Below, one piece after another: positions 14,001-25,738 of a stretch of DNA of 64,000 bases. The translations under genes and the position numbers were made by a program. The notes below the pieces were generated by a model. The model had not been told where the DNA came from and did not search any database. It saw only the letters and a program-made list of their open reading frames with translations. This DNA is from Salvelinus alpinus (lineage: Eukaryota > Chordata > Actinopteri > Salmoniformes > Salmonidae): positions 12,476,076 through 12,540,075 of the forward strand of contig NC_092099.1 of assembly GCF_045679555.1 (NCBI RefSeq). Direction: 5' to 3'. How positions within the stretch are numbered: position 1 is the first letter of the stretch; every line of letters begins with the position of its first letter.

Positions 14001-17000
14001 TATTTTTAGTTGGTTACTACATGATGTTTTAATGTCTTCACTATTATTCTACAATGTAAAAAGTCTGCGTCAATCATTATCAACAGATACTACAGAGAAT
14101 AATCCTTAACATTCAGCAAGTCTAGTGACCATCAACCCGCACCTTGAGTTTCACAAACAGAACACTGGAAATTATGTGTATTACAGGAAGGGGAACTGTA
14201 TAAATATGCTTAACATTGTGTTAAAGTGTTGTTTTATATAGAGGTTTGTATATTTTCAGCCAGTAGGTTTGAAAGTAGTGCTCACAAGCCAAAACGGGTC
14301 CCTGAAAATTGTGTACAATGTCATCCATTTCGTATATGTTACGTCCAGCAATTCGTATGACCCGTTACCAATTCCAATTTATACAATATTTTACGAATGT
14401 GTAAGTGCTTTCACTATGAAAGGGAGGAGCGTGCAACTCAATTTGAACAAAATATTTGAAGTATTGATTGCTTGGCTTTCTCCACCAGGCGACGATTACA
14501 GATGTTTTGTTATGCGCGTATGAACTGTACATTTACACGTGGAGTTCAAAACATAAGGTTTAAAAAAAAAAATACAGACGAGGTTTTCAAGATCCTGTTC
14601 ATTCTCTTTAATCGCTATAAACTAAATATGAACTTTATTCATCTTGGAGACATCTTTAGAGTTTTTCCTGAACAGGTGATGTCACTCTCTGCCCAAATGA
14701 CTTATAGCTTACAATTAGGGCCTGGAGTTTTTCCCGGCCAGGTTTCATGGTCGGGAGGATAAACTCAAGGCCGTGAGCTTACTTGCCCTCATCCACTCTC
14801 TCAGAATATCTCAAGGACCATCTGGATGTGTATATGTCCCAGTATCCCAAAGTACGGATCGTCCGTCTGAAGGAGAGGCAGGGCTTGATCCGAGCTAGGC
14901 TGGCAGGAGCTGCCATTGCCAAAGGTAACCAACCACATCCTGCTGTCACCGCTTTCTCATACATTTGTTTACTGTATAAACAAAATATCCTATACAAATC
15001 ATCTCAATCCTGTCCTCCCATATGTGGCAGCCAAGCGTCCCTGTGGTTTTGTGTTTGTCTTCAGCGGGTTTGTTTGCATTTCTCACAGGTGACGTTTTGA
15101 CCTTTCTTGACTCGCATATTGAATGCAACGTGGGCTGGCTGGAACCTCTGCTGGAGAGAGTGTACATGGACCGGAGGAAAGTGGCCTGCCCAGTCATCGA
15201 AGTCATCAGTGACAAGGATATGAGGTAATGTGTTATTACCATTATACATTATGCCCGCGTCCCAGAGCCCCATGGGCCCTGGTCAAAAGTAGTGCACTAT
15301 ATAGGGACTAGGGAATCATTTGGGACGCCTCCTGGGCCATATGGACAAAAATGCATATCAGGATAAATTGACTGAATTATCATAACTAATGATAAGTTGA
15401 GTGATAAATGTATAACATTGATGTGCATCAGTTACTTTTCTAGGTGCCTCTGAATGTTGTAGCTATGAATTGTCCCATTTTAGTAATAGCCCATATTAGT
15501 AGCCTTATTCCATTCTCTAGTTTAGGCTGCTTATCGTAATTATGAGTAAAATGTCCTCTGTGTAGTCGGTTCGGTCGGCATTGATCATTTTCGGTTTATG
15601 GTCCCAGTTCTCGTTTGAGTTATTATTCAACCTCATTGTCCAAATGTTGGTCTGTCGGTGCCCTGTGGGGGCACAATGTCTCATAGTGATATTTCTAAAG
15701 GTCTATGCACCTAGTGGGCCATTCTCGCTCGGACAAAGCTCACTTAGCTGACTATGTCCCTAGTGTTGCAAAATGTGCGACAGCAATGGTAGCTTTCTGT
15801 GTGTTACCTACACGTAACATATCATTAGAACGCTTTGATTCACAGCTATCTGTCTGACACGTTTTCAACAGACCTTTGACCGTAAGGGTTCATATTGGAA
15901 TTACCTGTATACATTGGTGTTAAAAAGAAAAACTGATAACCCTAGAGTTCTCAGCTTCTTTTTATACATCCAGGTTTGATGCAACATCCTGTTTACTGGA
16001 AGTCAGTCCTTGTAATGTTGATTTCAGGCTCCTGTGTGATTAATCAGATTCAACTGAGTTTTGTGCATTTAATTCCCTCATGCATTATTCCTCCAGTAAT
16101 GTAATATTTGGTTAATTATATTTTGTGTTTTTACAGCTATGTGTTGGTTGACAACTTCCAAAGAGGGGTGTTCAAATGGCCCTTGGTGTTTGGGTGGAGC
16201 ACGTTATCAAAGGACACCATCAAGAAGAATCACATGAAGGATTCAGATCCCATCAGGTACTGCTGTATTTCATTACACCCCTCGTGACTGTTCATTCACA
16301 TAGTGATAGTTGCAGATGAGTTCAACAACATAAGGGCCCTGTTCCAAAACGTCAGGAATGCATTCCTCCTTCATTTCCTTGAAGTAATCATCGATCTATA
16401 CATGATTGGATAGGTCAAAGCTAGGTTACACTTACTTATTACTTTCACCAATCCAACCAATTGAGATCAGAGATCACTTGAAGGAAGGGGCCAAGGTCTG
16501 ACTCATATCCTGATTCCTTTGTGAGACTTGATAAGACCTAGGAGGAATGTTGTTTTTGTATTCTTCACTTTCTCAATCTTTGTGCTAACTGGGTTGTATT
16601 CATTAGTGCGCACTGTAGCAAAATGTTTTGCAACAGAAAATGAAAACAAGTATTTCTAATTGGACAAGTTCAGGTAGTCCTTCCCAGTTTCAGTCCATTT
16701 TCTTCTGTTTGGTGCCTAATGAATACAACCCTGGACTGTGATTTTGTTCTTCAGATGTCCTGTCATGGCAGGAGGCCTTTTCTCCATCGATAAGAAGTAC
16801 TTCTATGAACTGGGCTCTTATGATCCTGGCCTGGATGTATGGGGTGGAGAGAACATGGAGATCTCTTTTAAGGTAAGTTGTAGAGCTGGGTGATATGGAC
16901 AAAAATCCATATCGCGATAAATTGGTTAGAGCACCATTGGTTAGAGCCTGTAAGTAAGCATTTCACTGTAAGGTCTCTACACCTGTTGTATTCGGCGCAC

Positions 17001-19418
17001 GTGACAAATAAACTTTGATTTGAAATTGCCTGAATTGAATCGATAACGATAAATGGAAGGATACTTTTAACATTAATGTGCACCCCAGTTGTTGTTTTTT
17101 TATGGTAATTTAAACCAGAGTTTGCTATACTGCTACTTATTGTAATGAACAATATCAGCAAAATGCCTGGGTTAAATGTGTCTAATTGCCGGTTTATCGT
17201 CCCAGCTCGAGTCATTTGGACACATTTTCCCGTGTTTAATTAGAGATTAGTCTGTTTGCAGATCAATTTGAACGAGGTTTGTTATTCGACAACCTGTCCC
17301 AGGATTACACCGTTAACTCTGATTCATGATCAAGGCTGCTTCGCAAATGGCATCCTATTCCCTACATAGTGCACTACTTTCGCCCAGAGCCCTATGAGAA
17401 AAAATAGGGTGCCATTTGGGATGTTTCTCAAATGATCTGATCACACCCTGTGTTGATTTTTGCAGATTTGGATGTGTGGAGGTGAGATCGAGATCATCCC
17501 GTGTTCCCGAGTGGGCCATATTTTCCGAGGCGAGAACCCGTACAAGTTTCCCAAGGACAGGCAGAAGACGGTTGAGCGTAACCTGGCCAGGGTGGCAGAG
17601 GTGTGGCTGGATGAGTACAGGGACCTGTTCTACGGCCATGGATACCTCCATCTGCTGGATAGGAGTATCATCGACATTGGCAACCTCACAGACCAGATAG
17701 AACTCAGGAAGAAGCTTGAGTGCAAGAGCTTCAAGTGGTACCTGGACAACGTGTACCCAGACATGGTCGCTCCGCTGGTCAAAGCTGAGGGGCTGGTAGG
17801 TGTACTTTTTTATTTTTTTTTACAATAATCAATAATATTAATGGATGGGATTCACAGTATATGGTGCTTTTCCATATACTTAAAACGTTTACATAGTATG
17901 CACCTTATTGCTGCAGTTTATAACTACATTTGACACACTTCTAATCATTGTCTTTATTAAGCGATTGATTGATTCATCAATAGGAATCCAGTTTTTGCTT
18001 TTAAGCAAAATAATTAAAGAATATATCACATTGTTGCTCTTTTTCTGGCAAACAATTGTTACTCTTACTTTGTTTATTTCTCCAGTGAAATTATCCCTCA
18101 TGTTGAGACAATTGTACTTTTTTTTCGGGGGGTTGGGGGGGGTTGTTTTCTTGTCTCCTCTCAATGCCTCTGCAACTCAGACAGATGTCAATTGTCCTCT
18201 TATCTGAACAAAGAGTGACTGTCTCTTCAGGCTTGTGACAGTTCTGTCAGCATTTTGTTGAAGGCACAGAATGAAAGAAAGGAGAAGCCTTTCTACTGTC
18301 AATATGGCGCAGTGACACTACCGATGTAAACACATGTTATGACTGCTCTAGGCATTGTGATGTTATACCTGTGATCCTCCTTTGCTAGGTTTTCAATCGT
18401 GGAGTCAGAAAATGCCTCGCTCTGCAGGATGGCTCCCTTGCATTTGAGATATGTGATCTCAGCAAGCTGGTAAATACTCCCAGCTTCCCCATTTGATGTG
18501 AAATGCTTTTTTTATGGCTATAACACATTGCATAGCTCCAGATGTGTGCTCACTATGGAATTCCTGTTTTAATTCAACACACACCCAACCGGGTTTGAAA
18601 ACCCCCATAGTTGTCATGAAGTCTAATTTATATGACCGATGCATCCCAAATTACACCCATTTCCCTAGATGGTGCCCTACCCTACGGGCCCTGGTCAAAA
18701 GCAGTGCAGTATAAAGGTAATAAGAGAGCCTGCATCCCAAATTGCAAACTCTTCCCCTCTGTCCCTAAACCTCAGAGTCAACACTTCAATTACACCTGGA
18801 TGAGGCATGTTCGCCAGAAGGATGTCTGTGTCACTGCTCATGGCAAAGGGACCAGTCTGGCTCTGCAGCCGTGTGACAACACCAAGCCACAGCTACGCTG
18901 GCTCCACAAGGCCACCAACTCGGCTCTGGTAGGTTCACTTTACAATGGTTGTTTTCTGAATCTTGGTTTTGAGGAGAGTATTAAGTCATTCCTGAGCCGA
19001 GCCGCTTATAAGTGTCAGCGTTGCATGCAGCATATGTACAGTGTGCGAGGAGGAAATTCGGCGACTCTTGGAGTATGTCAGATGTTGAGAACGGCTTCTT
19101 TACTGTTGAAACCAACTATTTTTTTGGCCCGTAGCTTTCATCAGGGTTTTGCACATGAATTCGCAACACCTTGGTTGGAGCGGGAGGTAGCCAGCAGTGT
19201 TCCTTTCAGTTGCTGGATGAAAGTTACCATTATGCAGATGGTGATTTCGGTGGTATTCCCCTGTTCTCTTTGCTCAGGTGGAGCACCTCATAGCGGAGCA
19301 TAGTCCCCGGCGTACGTGCCTGGAGGCTGGGGCTCTGGATGACAGCATACAGCTGAAGGAGTGCGAGTCTACCAGTCCCTACCAGAAGTGGCAGTTCACA
19401 CACTACCACACTGTGTGA
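11073..19418 (+). CDS. galnt5: Polypeptide N-acetylgalactosaminyltransferase 5
   Basis: This Golgi type II membrane enzyme transfers GalNAc from UDP-GalNAc to Ser/Thr, starting mucin-type O-glycans. Ten coding exons join in frame to 853 residues: 11073-12268, 12390-12556, 14805-14924, 15089-15224, 16137-16256, 16755-16872, 17466-17795, 18389-18469, 18776-18928 and 19278-19418. All introns are GT-AG. Residues about 15-33 form the signal anchor ([19 protein letters not shown]). A very long, Lys-rich stem up to about residue 385 is typical of GALNT5 and unlike most family members. The metal-binding DxH motif is D502-S503-H504, and the Gal/GalNAc-T motif [11 protein letters not shown] spans 609-619. 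The C-terminal ricin-type lectin domain (about 730-853) keeps CLALQDG-, CVTAHG- and CLEAG-type repeats. The start fits the family N-terminus ([13 protein letters not shown]). All exons are open, with no sign of decay. Introns 1-9 are small apart from intron 2, which holds a Tc1. Confidence 0.94.
12595..14066 (-). mobile_element. Tc1-like transposon in galnt5 intron 2
   Basis: It starts after a TA with cagtaccagtcaaaagttt. Reverse-strand transposase remnants include an N-terminal piece from about 13730 ([18 protein letters not shown]) and broken catalytic parts. The last 200 bases (about 13860-14066) are an inverted copy of the first 250, for example ggttgagagaatgccaa at 13900 against ttggcattctctcaacc near 12811. 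The outermost right terminus is missing. The frame is shifted, so the copy is inactive. Confidence 0.75.
15254..15330. repeat. Palindromic MITE (gtgcactatatagggaatagg family), intron 4 copy
   Basis: It contains ggtcaaaagtagtgcacta and ends tcatttgggacg, while the left side begins gcgtccca, giving short inverted ends. The same family recurs in galnt5 introns 6 and 8, in acvr1c intron 4, and at about 32125, 32415, 40175 and 41575. Confidence 0.6.
16881..17213. repeat. Repeat with inverted ends in galnt5 intron 6, itself interrupted
   Basis: The left end reads gagctgggtgatatggac and the right end gtttatcgtcccagctc, which are inverted relatives. A related copy occupies about 15335-15612 in intron 4, and a start of another lies near 37805. 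A LINE 3'-tail-like fragment (gtaagtaagcatttcactgt, about 16935-17025) sits inside this copy. Confidence 0.5.
17339..17425. repeat. Palindromic MITE 40 bp before galnt5 exon 7
   Basis: Inverted ends caaatggcatcctattccc and tagggtgccatttggga surround a core with tagtgcactactttcg. It ends about 40 bases before the exon 7 acceptor at 17466. Confidence 0.65.
18648..18755. repeat. Degenerate palindromic MITE just before galnt5 exon 9
   Basis: It begins gcatcccaaattacaccc, carries gggccctggtcaaaagcagt, and ends near gcatcccaaattgcaaac. The exon 9 acceptor (18776) follows about 20-30 bases later, so the pyrimidine tract may include the element edge. Confidence 0.5.
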
Positions 19419-19738
19419 TGGGAGTACAGGACTACAGCACTGTTCCTGCATTAGAGATTGACACTAAAGTACTTGACTGTACTGTATGCATTTGGATGTG
19501 TTCAGTGTATTTCTCCAATGGGATATGCATGGTGCTGCTGGTATGTTGGTGTTGGGACGTGCAATGCTCTTTTTTTTAATTTTCTTTTTTTACTTCTCCT
19601 TTTTTATCATGATCAAGCTTCACTTAGAATTTTGAATTTTTGCATGACTGATGCCCCGGAATGATTTGAAAGGACAGCTGTTACAGTGTAATTACAGTTT
19701 TGTATTTCATGGCATAGTTTACTGGTGTAGGCTATACA

Positions 19739-19744
19739 AATAAA
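19739..19744 (+). promoter_or_regulatory. Putative galnt5 poly(A) signal
   Basis: This AATAAA lies 320 bases after the galnt5 stop and about 22 bases before the Tc1 element at 19766. No other signal was noted in between. Confidence 0.5.
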
Positions 19745-19765
19745 TAATAGTTGCATACTTGTATA

Positions 19766-21296
19766 CAGTGGCTTGAGGAAGTATTCACCCCCCTTGGCAT
19801 TTTTCCTATTTTCTTTCCTATCCCATTTTCAACCTGGATTTAAAATGTATCATTTGATTTACACAACATGCCTACCACTTTGAAGATGAAAAATATTTTT
19901 CCTTGTGAAACAGAGAAATAAGACAAAAAAAACAGAACTTGAGAGTGCGTAACTATTTACCCTCCCAAAGTCAATACTTTGTAGAGCCACCTTTTGCAGC
20001 AATTACAGCTGCAAGTCTCTTGGGGTATGTCTCTGAGCTTGGCACGTCTAGCAACTGGGAATTTTGCCCATTCTTCAAGGCAAAACTGCTCCAGCTCCTT
20101 CAAGTTGAATGGGTTCCGCTGGTGTACAGCAATCTTTAATTCATACCACAGATTCTCAATTGGATTGAAGTCTGGGCTTTGACTAGGCCATTCCAAGACA
20201 TGTAAATGTTTCCCCTTAAACCACTCGAGTGTTGCTTTAGCAGTATGCTTAGGGTCATTGTCCTGCTGGAAGGTGAACCTCCCTCCCAGTCTCAACTCTC
20301 TGGAAGACCGAAACAGGTTTACCTCAATTTCCCTGTATTTAGCGCCATCCATCATTCCTTCTATTCTGACCAGTTTCCCAGTCCCTGCCGATGCAAAAAC
20401 ATACCCACAGCATGATGCTGCCACCACCATGGGGATGGTGTTCTCGGGGTGATGCGGTGTTGGGTTTGCCCCAGACATAGCGTTTTCCTTGATGGCCAAA
20501 AAGCTCTATTTTAGTCTCATCTGACCAGAGTACCTTCTTCCATATGTTTGGGGAGTCTCCCACATGCCTTTTGGTGAACACCAAATGTGTTTGCTTATTT
20601 TTTTTCTTTAAGCAATGGCTTTTTTCAGGCCACTCTTCCGTAAAGCCCAGCTCTGTGGAGTGTACTGATTAAAGTGGTCCTATGGACAGATACTCTAATC
20701 TCTGCTGTGGCGCTTTGCAGCTCCTTCAGCGTTCTCTTTGGTCTCTTTGTTGCCTCTCTGATTAATGCCCTCCTTGCCTGGTGTGAGTTTTGGTGGGCGG
20801 CCCTCTCTTGGCAGGTTTGTTGTGGTGCCGTATTCTTTCCGTTCTTTAATAATGGATTTGATGGTGCTCAGTGGGATGTTCGAAGTTTCAAATATTTTTT
20901 TATAACCCAACCCTGACTTCTTCACAACTTTGCCCCTGACCTGTTTGGAGAGCTCCTTGGTCTTCATGGTGTTGCAGACTCTGGGGACTTTCAGAACAGG
21001 TGTGTGTGTATATACACTGAGATCATGTGACACTTAGATTGCACACAGGTGAACTTAAAAAAAAAAAAGTGACTTCTGAAGGTAATTGGTTGCACCAGAT
21101 CTTATTTAGGGGCTTCATAGCAAAGGGGGTGAATACATATGCACGCACCACTTTTTCATTTCACTTCACCAATTTGGAATGTTTTGTGTGTGTCATTTAC
21201 ATGAAATACATTAAAAAAAAACATTTAAATTACAGGTTGTAATGCACCAAAATTGGAAAAATGCCAAGGGGGGTGAATACTTTTACAAGGCACTGT
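19766..21296 (-). mobile_element. Near full-length Tc1-like transposon with broken transposase
   Basis: Terminal repeats pair as cagtggcttgaggaagtatt on the left and, on the right, gggtgaatacttttacaagg followed by cactg. The reverse strand carries transposase. The N-terminus is at about 20980 (KTKELSKQVRGKVV), and a long catalytic block at 20499-19957 includes [26 protein letters not shown] and a C-terminal tail. A frameshift separates the 20584-20339 piece, which holds [11 protein letters not shown], from the rest. It sits directly downstream of galnt5. Confidence 0.85.
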
Positions 21297-21618
21297 GTGT
21301 ACGTATGTATGTGTATATAAGCTCTGTGGTTTACACAAATTACTGTGAGCTTGTGTATAGAGGGTGTGACTCTCTTTAGCTTTATAGCCTACAGTTTACT
21401 TGCCGTTAGTCAACACCTCTACTAACTTGTGTGTGTGCCAGCTCATGCTTTTCACTAGTGTACTGTTGTTTTCACTTTTTGAGGTCTTTGGTTTTACATG
21501 CATGTTCACCAGCTTTGCAAAAAATGTATTCTCATGCCTTGGCAAATCAATCACGAATGTGCCTTTGATTATTTACATGAGGACTTGTACCAAGTATTTG
21601 TTTCCTGCAGATGTCCTA

Positions 21619-23151
21619 CAGTTGAAGTTGGAAGTTTAAGGAATTGTATTTCACAATTCCTGACATTTAATCCTAGTGAAAATTCCCTGTCTTAGGTCGG
21701 TTAGAATCACCACTTAATTTTAAGAATGTGAAATGTCAGAATAATATAATTATTTATATCAGCTTTTATTACTTTCATCACATTCCCAGTGGGTCAGAAG
21801 TTTACATACTAATTGAGTGTATTTGCTAGCATTACCTTTTTAAATTGTTTAACTTGGGTCAAATGTTTCAGGTAGCCTTCCACAATAAGTTGTGAATTTT
21901 GGCCCATTCCTCCTGACAGAGCTGATGTAACCGAGTCAGGTTTGTAGGCCTCATTGCTCTCACACTTTTTCAGTTCTGCCCACACATTTTCTATAGGATT
22001 GAGGTCAGGGCTTTGATGGCCACTCCAATACCTTGACTTTGTTGTCCTTAAGCCATTTTGCCACAACTTTGGAAGTATGCTTGGGGTCATTGTCCATTTG
22101 GAAGACCCATTTGCGACCAAGCTTTTAACTTCCTGACTGATGTCTTGAGATGTTGCTTCAATATTTCCACATAATTTTCCTTCCCGGTGATGCCCTCTAT
22201 TTTGTGAAGTGCACCAGTCCCTCCTGCAGCAAAGCACCCCACAACATGATGCTGTCACCCCCGTGCTTCCCGGTTGGGAGGATGTTCTTCGGCTTGCAAG
22301 CTTCCCCCTTTTTCCTCCAAACATAATGATGGTCATTATGGCCAAACGGTTCTATTTTTGTTTCATCAGACCAGAGGACATTTCTCCAAAAAGTACGATC
22401 TTTGTCCCCATGACCAGTTGTAAACCGTAGTCTGGCTTTTTTTATGGCGGTTTTGGAGCAGTGGCTTCTTCCTTGCTGAGCGGCCTTTCAGTTTATGTCG
22501 ATATAGGACTCGTTTTACTGTGGGTATAGATACTTTTGTGCCTGTTTCCTCCAGCATCTTCACAAGGTCCTTTGCTGCTGTTCTGGGATTGATTTGGACT
22601 TTTCTCACCAAAGTACGTTCATCTCTAGGAGACAGAACGCGTCTCCTACCTGAGCGGTATGACGGCTGCATGGTCCCATGATGTTTATACTTGCGTACTA
22701 TTGTTTGTACAGATGAACGTGGGACCTTCAGGCGTTTGGAAATTGCTCCCAAGGGTGAACCAGACTTGTGGAGGTCTTGGCTGATTTATCTTGTTTTTCC
22801 CCATGGTGTCAAGCAAAAGAGGCACTGAGTTTGAAGGTAGGCCTTGACTCAAATGATGTCAATTAGCCTATCAGAAGCTTCTAAAGCCATGATATCATTT
22901 TCAGGAATTTTCCAAGCTGTTTAAAGGTACAGTCAACTTAGTGTATGTAAACTTTTGACCCACTGGAATTGTGATACAGTGAATTAATCTGTCTAAACAA
23001 TGGTTGGAAAAATTCCTTGTGTCATGCACAAAGTAGATGTGCTAACCGACTTGCCAAAACTATAGCTTGCTAACAAGAAATTTGTGGAGTGGTTGAAAAA
23101 TGAGTTTTAATGATTCCAACCTAAGTGTATGTAAACTTCCGACTTCAACTG
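21619..23151 (-). mobile_element. Sleeping-Beauty-type Tc1 transposon (copy 1)
   Basis: TA dinucleotides flank the ends: cagttgaagttggaagttt on the left and tccgacttcaactg on the right. Inner repeats with gggtcagaagtttacat (about 21791) and its inverse tttgacccactgga (about 22955) give the IR/DR layout of salmonid Tc1 elements. The reverse-strand transposase has the paired helix-turn-helix ([16 protein letters not shown]), an AT-hook-like GRRRVLSPRD, and a second block with [15 protein letters not shown]. These blocks are in different frames, so the copy is inactive. Confidence 0.88.
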
Positions 23152-24415
23152 TATTTTAGCACTCTATTTGACCGCACAATTGCCCATAACTCGTACTGTT
23201 TCAGTGCCAGATGGCTGGATATTTTATGCCACTTTGATTTAATGTAAATAGATCTGTTCTGTCCTTGTACCATTTTTACTGTTTGAAATATCATTTGATG
23301 TACAAATTTAAATGCATGCCGTGTGCATGAGTCTGTGTAGGCATTACATATCACAGATGTCTTTAGCAAAGCTATCTGACATTTCTTTATTGAGATAAAA
23401 TAGAATTGCATTATGAGTCAGCTCCGGGTTGGAAGTTTTCCCTAGGTACAGATCTATGATCAGCTTCCCCTCCCCAATTCTAACCTCAATGATTAGTGGG
23501 GAACATTTCAAACTGACCCAAGATCAGTGTCCAGGGGCAACTTCACCCTACACTTTATGGCTCGCCTGGTATAATAAGAGCTGCTTGTTTTTTTTTACTA
23601 TGGTTATAAGTTTAGTGCATACTGTATGTACATTTCTTTAACAATAGAGGGTACTGTTGATACCAAAGATGAATGATGGGATTTTCTTTCTCCAAACTCA
23701 CACACATCAATGTTAATTTCCTTTAATGAATAGATATTAAAGATCTTTTTTTTTTTTTTTGGTTTTCTTTTTCCACATTTATGCAACAGATATTTCATGA
23801 GAACATGTACACTGTACTCATGGAAATATTACAGTATGGAAAGGTATGTCTGTTATAGGGGTTAACATTATTAGTTGGTTCAGTTCTTATAACCTAAGGT
23901 GAACGTGTGTATACATTTTAAATAGCACAACTTTACAAATAGGGTTGATCACCTGAAATGCATACTTGCAGTGCTTAGCGAAGGGGCCCCATGGGCCCCT
24001 GGGGGATACAAGTTGTAATGTTTGCTAGTTGGATTATTAGGTCCCCAAGCCTCTCTCTTTTATCTGCTTATCAAATACCTGCCTTACACAATCAAATGTT
24101 CCCCACTCATTTTCTAATTAAATAATACTACTATGCATATTGAGCTCCTCTCAGTAGTCATTCCAAGTCTGTGAGAACTCTTTACATGTCAATCATTCTT
24201 TTGGCTTCAGTAGGGACTTAACGTTACAGTAAAATGTCAATATTTGAAATATGATACTGACAATCTGTTATGATTGTGTATTAGACAGACGCAACCAACG
24301 ACGACAGGTGATCGTTATTCCAATTTGCATAGCGACGGGTTTAGCATGCCCCCATCCAGCTCCATGCAGTAGAAGTAAAGCTGCACCATCTTCAAGATAT
24401 TCACTCTATGTAACG
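23152..24415. other. Non-coding stretch downstream of ermn
   Basis: This is probably ermn 3' untranslated region and flanking DNA, since ermn reads leftward and stops at 24416. AT-rich with no credible exon. A reverse-strand AATAAA-like signal occurs near 23385, but I cannot assign the transcript end. Confidence 0.35.
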
Positions 24416-25515
24416 TTATAGATTCATCACCCTGGACTCAAACTCGTCGATCTTCTTGCGAGTGTTACCTTTGCGTATCTTCCTGTAGGAGACAGTGCTA
24501 TATTTGGAGCTGGTGTTGTGGTCGGAGGATTTCTTATGACGGGGCCGGCCAGACTTCTGTCCTTCTGAGGACTGGGAACTTGTACCCTGACATGCCAGGG
24601 AATCCTGGGAACCTTTGTCTGTGTCCTCCTCATCCTGACTCGCACTGTTGGGCTCGTCACCAGAGGAGCATGGGGCCTCTGCCTCCCTGTATAGCTGAGC
24701 CTCCTCAGGTACAGGTGTAGTAACAGGTGTCTGCTCCTGTGTATCTTTCACCTCCATCTTGTGTGAAGCAGAAGCTTAAATGCAGAAGTACACATTTGTC
24801 ACTTGTTCTCAGAACAATTTTAATATTCTGAGTTCTCTCATTGTAGTGTACTAAATAATATAAAATCTGCTTATAAATGTGGTTATATGGTAATTTTACC
24901 CCAAATATTCATTGTGGAATGAATGTGCTGGATTATCGATACTGACCATTTTACTTTGATTGTATAGAATATTCTCTGTATAATGCTGATTTCCTTACCT
25001 TTGTTCATCAATGTCTCCTGTCCTGTATGTTTTTGTGGCTCTGCAAGTGTTTGAGTTGGGATTTGTGCCAATGTTTCTGTCTGGACTGTCTGGGGCTTAG
25101 TTAGGCCATTGGCGGTGTGCTGATGTGACCCAGTATCACCCTTACCCGAAAGGGCAGAGCTCCGACGTTCTCCTCCGTCCGTGATGGGATCTTTCCCTGT
25201 TCCATTCATCCCATTCTCCATGACTACACCGGCTGTCTCAGCCTTGAGTAGGCTCACCTTCCCATTCTGTGGTTGAGCTGATTTCTCTGTGGACCCACAG
25301 ACCAAGGGACAGGACCTTCCTTCCCCATCTAATGGAGCATCACCCTCATCATAGAACACAGAGTCATCTCCCTCCTCCATAGCTCTGTCCAGAGAATGGA
25401 TGGCTCCCAGACTCATCCCACTGATGATCTCCACCACCTGGGATGCCACCCTGTTCGTATTCCCCTCCATCCCGTCCAGGTCCAGTGGAGGAGGAATGCT
25501 CTTTTCTCTGTCCAT
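24416..25515 (-). CDS. ermn: Ermin (ERM-like actin-binding protein)
   Basis: Ermin is a cytoskeletal protein of myelinating oligodendrocytes that binds F-actin through a C-terminal tail related to the ezrin/radixin/moesin actin-binding tail. Two coding exons join in frame: 25515-24999 (donor GTAAGG) and 24774-24416 (acceptor TTTAAG), giving 291 residues, close to the mammalian length. The diagnostic part is the C-terminus, SYRKIRKGNTRKKIDEFES (about residues 267-286). The rest is acidic, Ser/Gly-rich and poorly conserved, as expected of ermin. Position between galnt5 and cytip supports the identity. The start at 25515 is the first ATG of the open exon; an upstream coding-like exon at 25572-25738 raises the question of a longer or overlapping transcript. 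Confidence 0.85.
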
Positions 25516-25571
25516 GGTTTTTGTTTGTTCAAAATAGTTTTTTTTTACCCCCTTTTGTGTTGTTGAAATAA

Positions 25572-25738
25572 TCAGACTTCTCTGACTTCGTCAATTGTCC
25601 ACCTCTTTAGATTTTTCCCGACGAGCATTTTGTCGTAGCAGTTGCCAGACAGTTTGAGCGTCTTCAGCTGGCCAATACGGTCATCCATTGTGCTCATCCA
25701 ATCAAAATACTCATTCTCGATCCGAGTTATCCCGTTGG
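25572..25738 (-). CDS. Unidentified coding-like exon upstream of ermn
   Basis: On the reverse strand a strong acceptor (ctctcccttactag) is followed by 167 bases that stay open for 54 residues after two leading bases, then TGA. The codon choice is coding-like (GGC, CTG, AAG, GAC). The peptide includes ENEYFDWMSTMDDRIGQL and ends KRWTIDEVREV; it looks helical and charged. I do not recognise the family. It could be the last coding exon of a gene between cytip and ermn, a coding exon of an alternative ermn transcript (a weak donor AG|GTGGAC lies inside it), or a relic. No partner exon was found with confidence. Confidence 0.45.
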
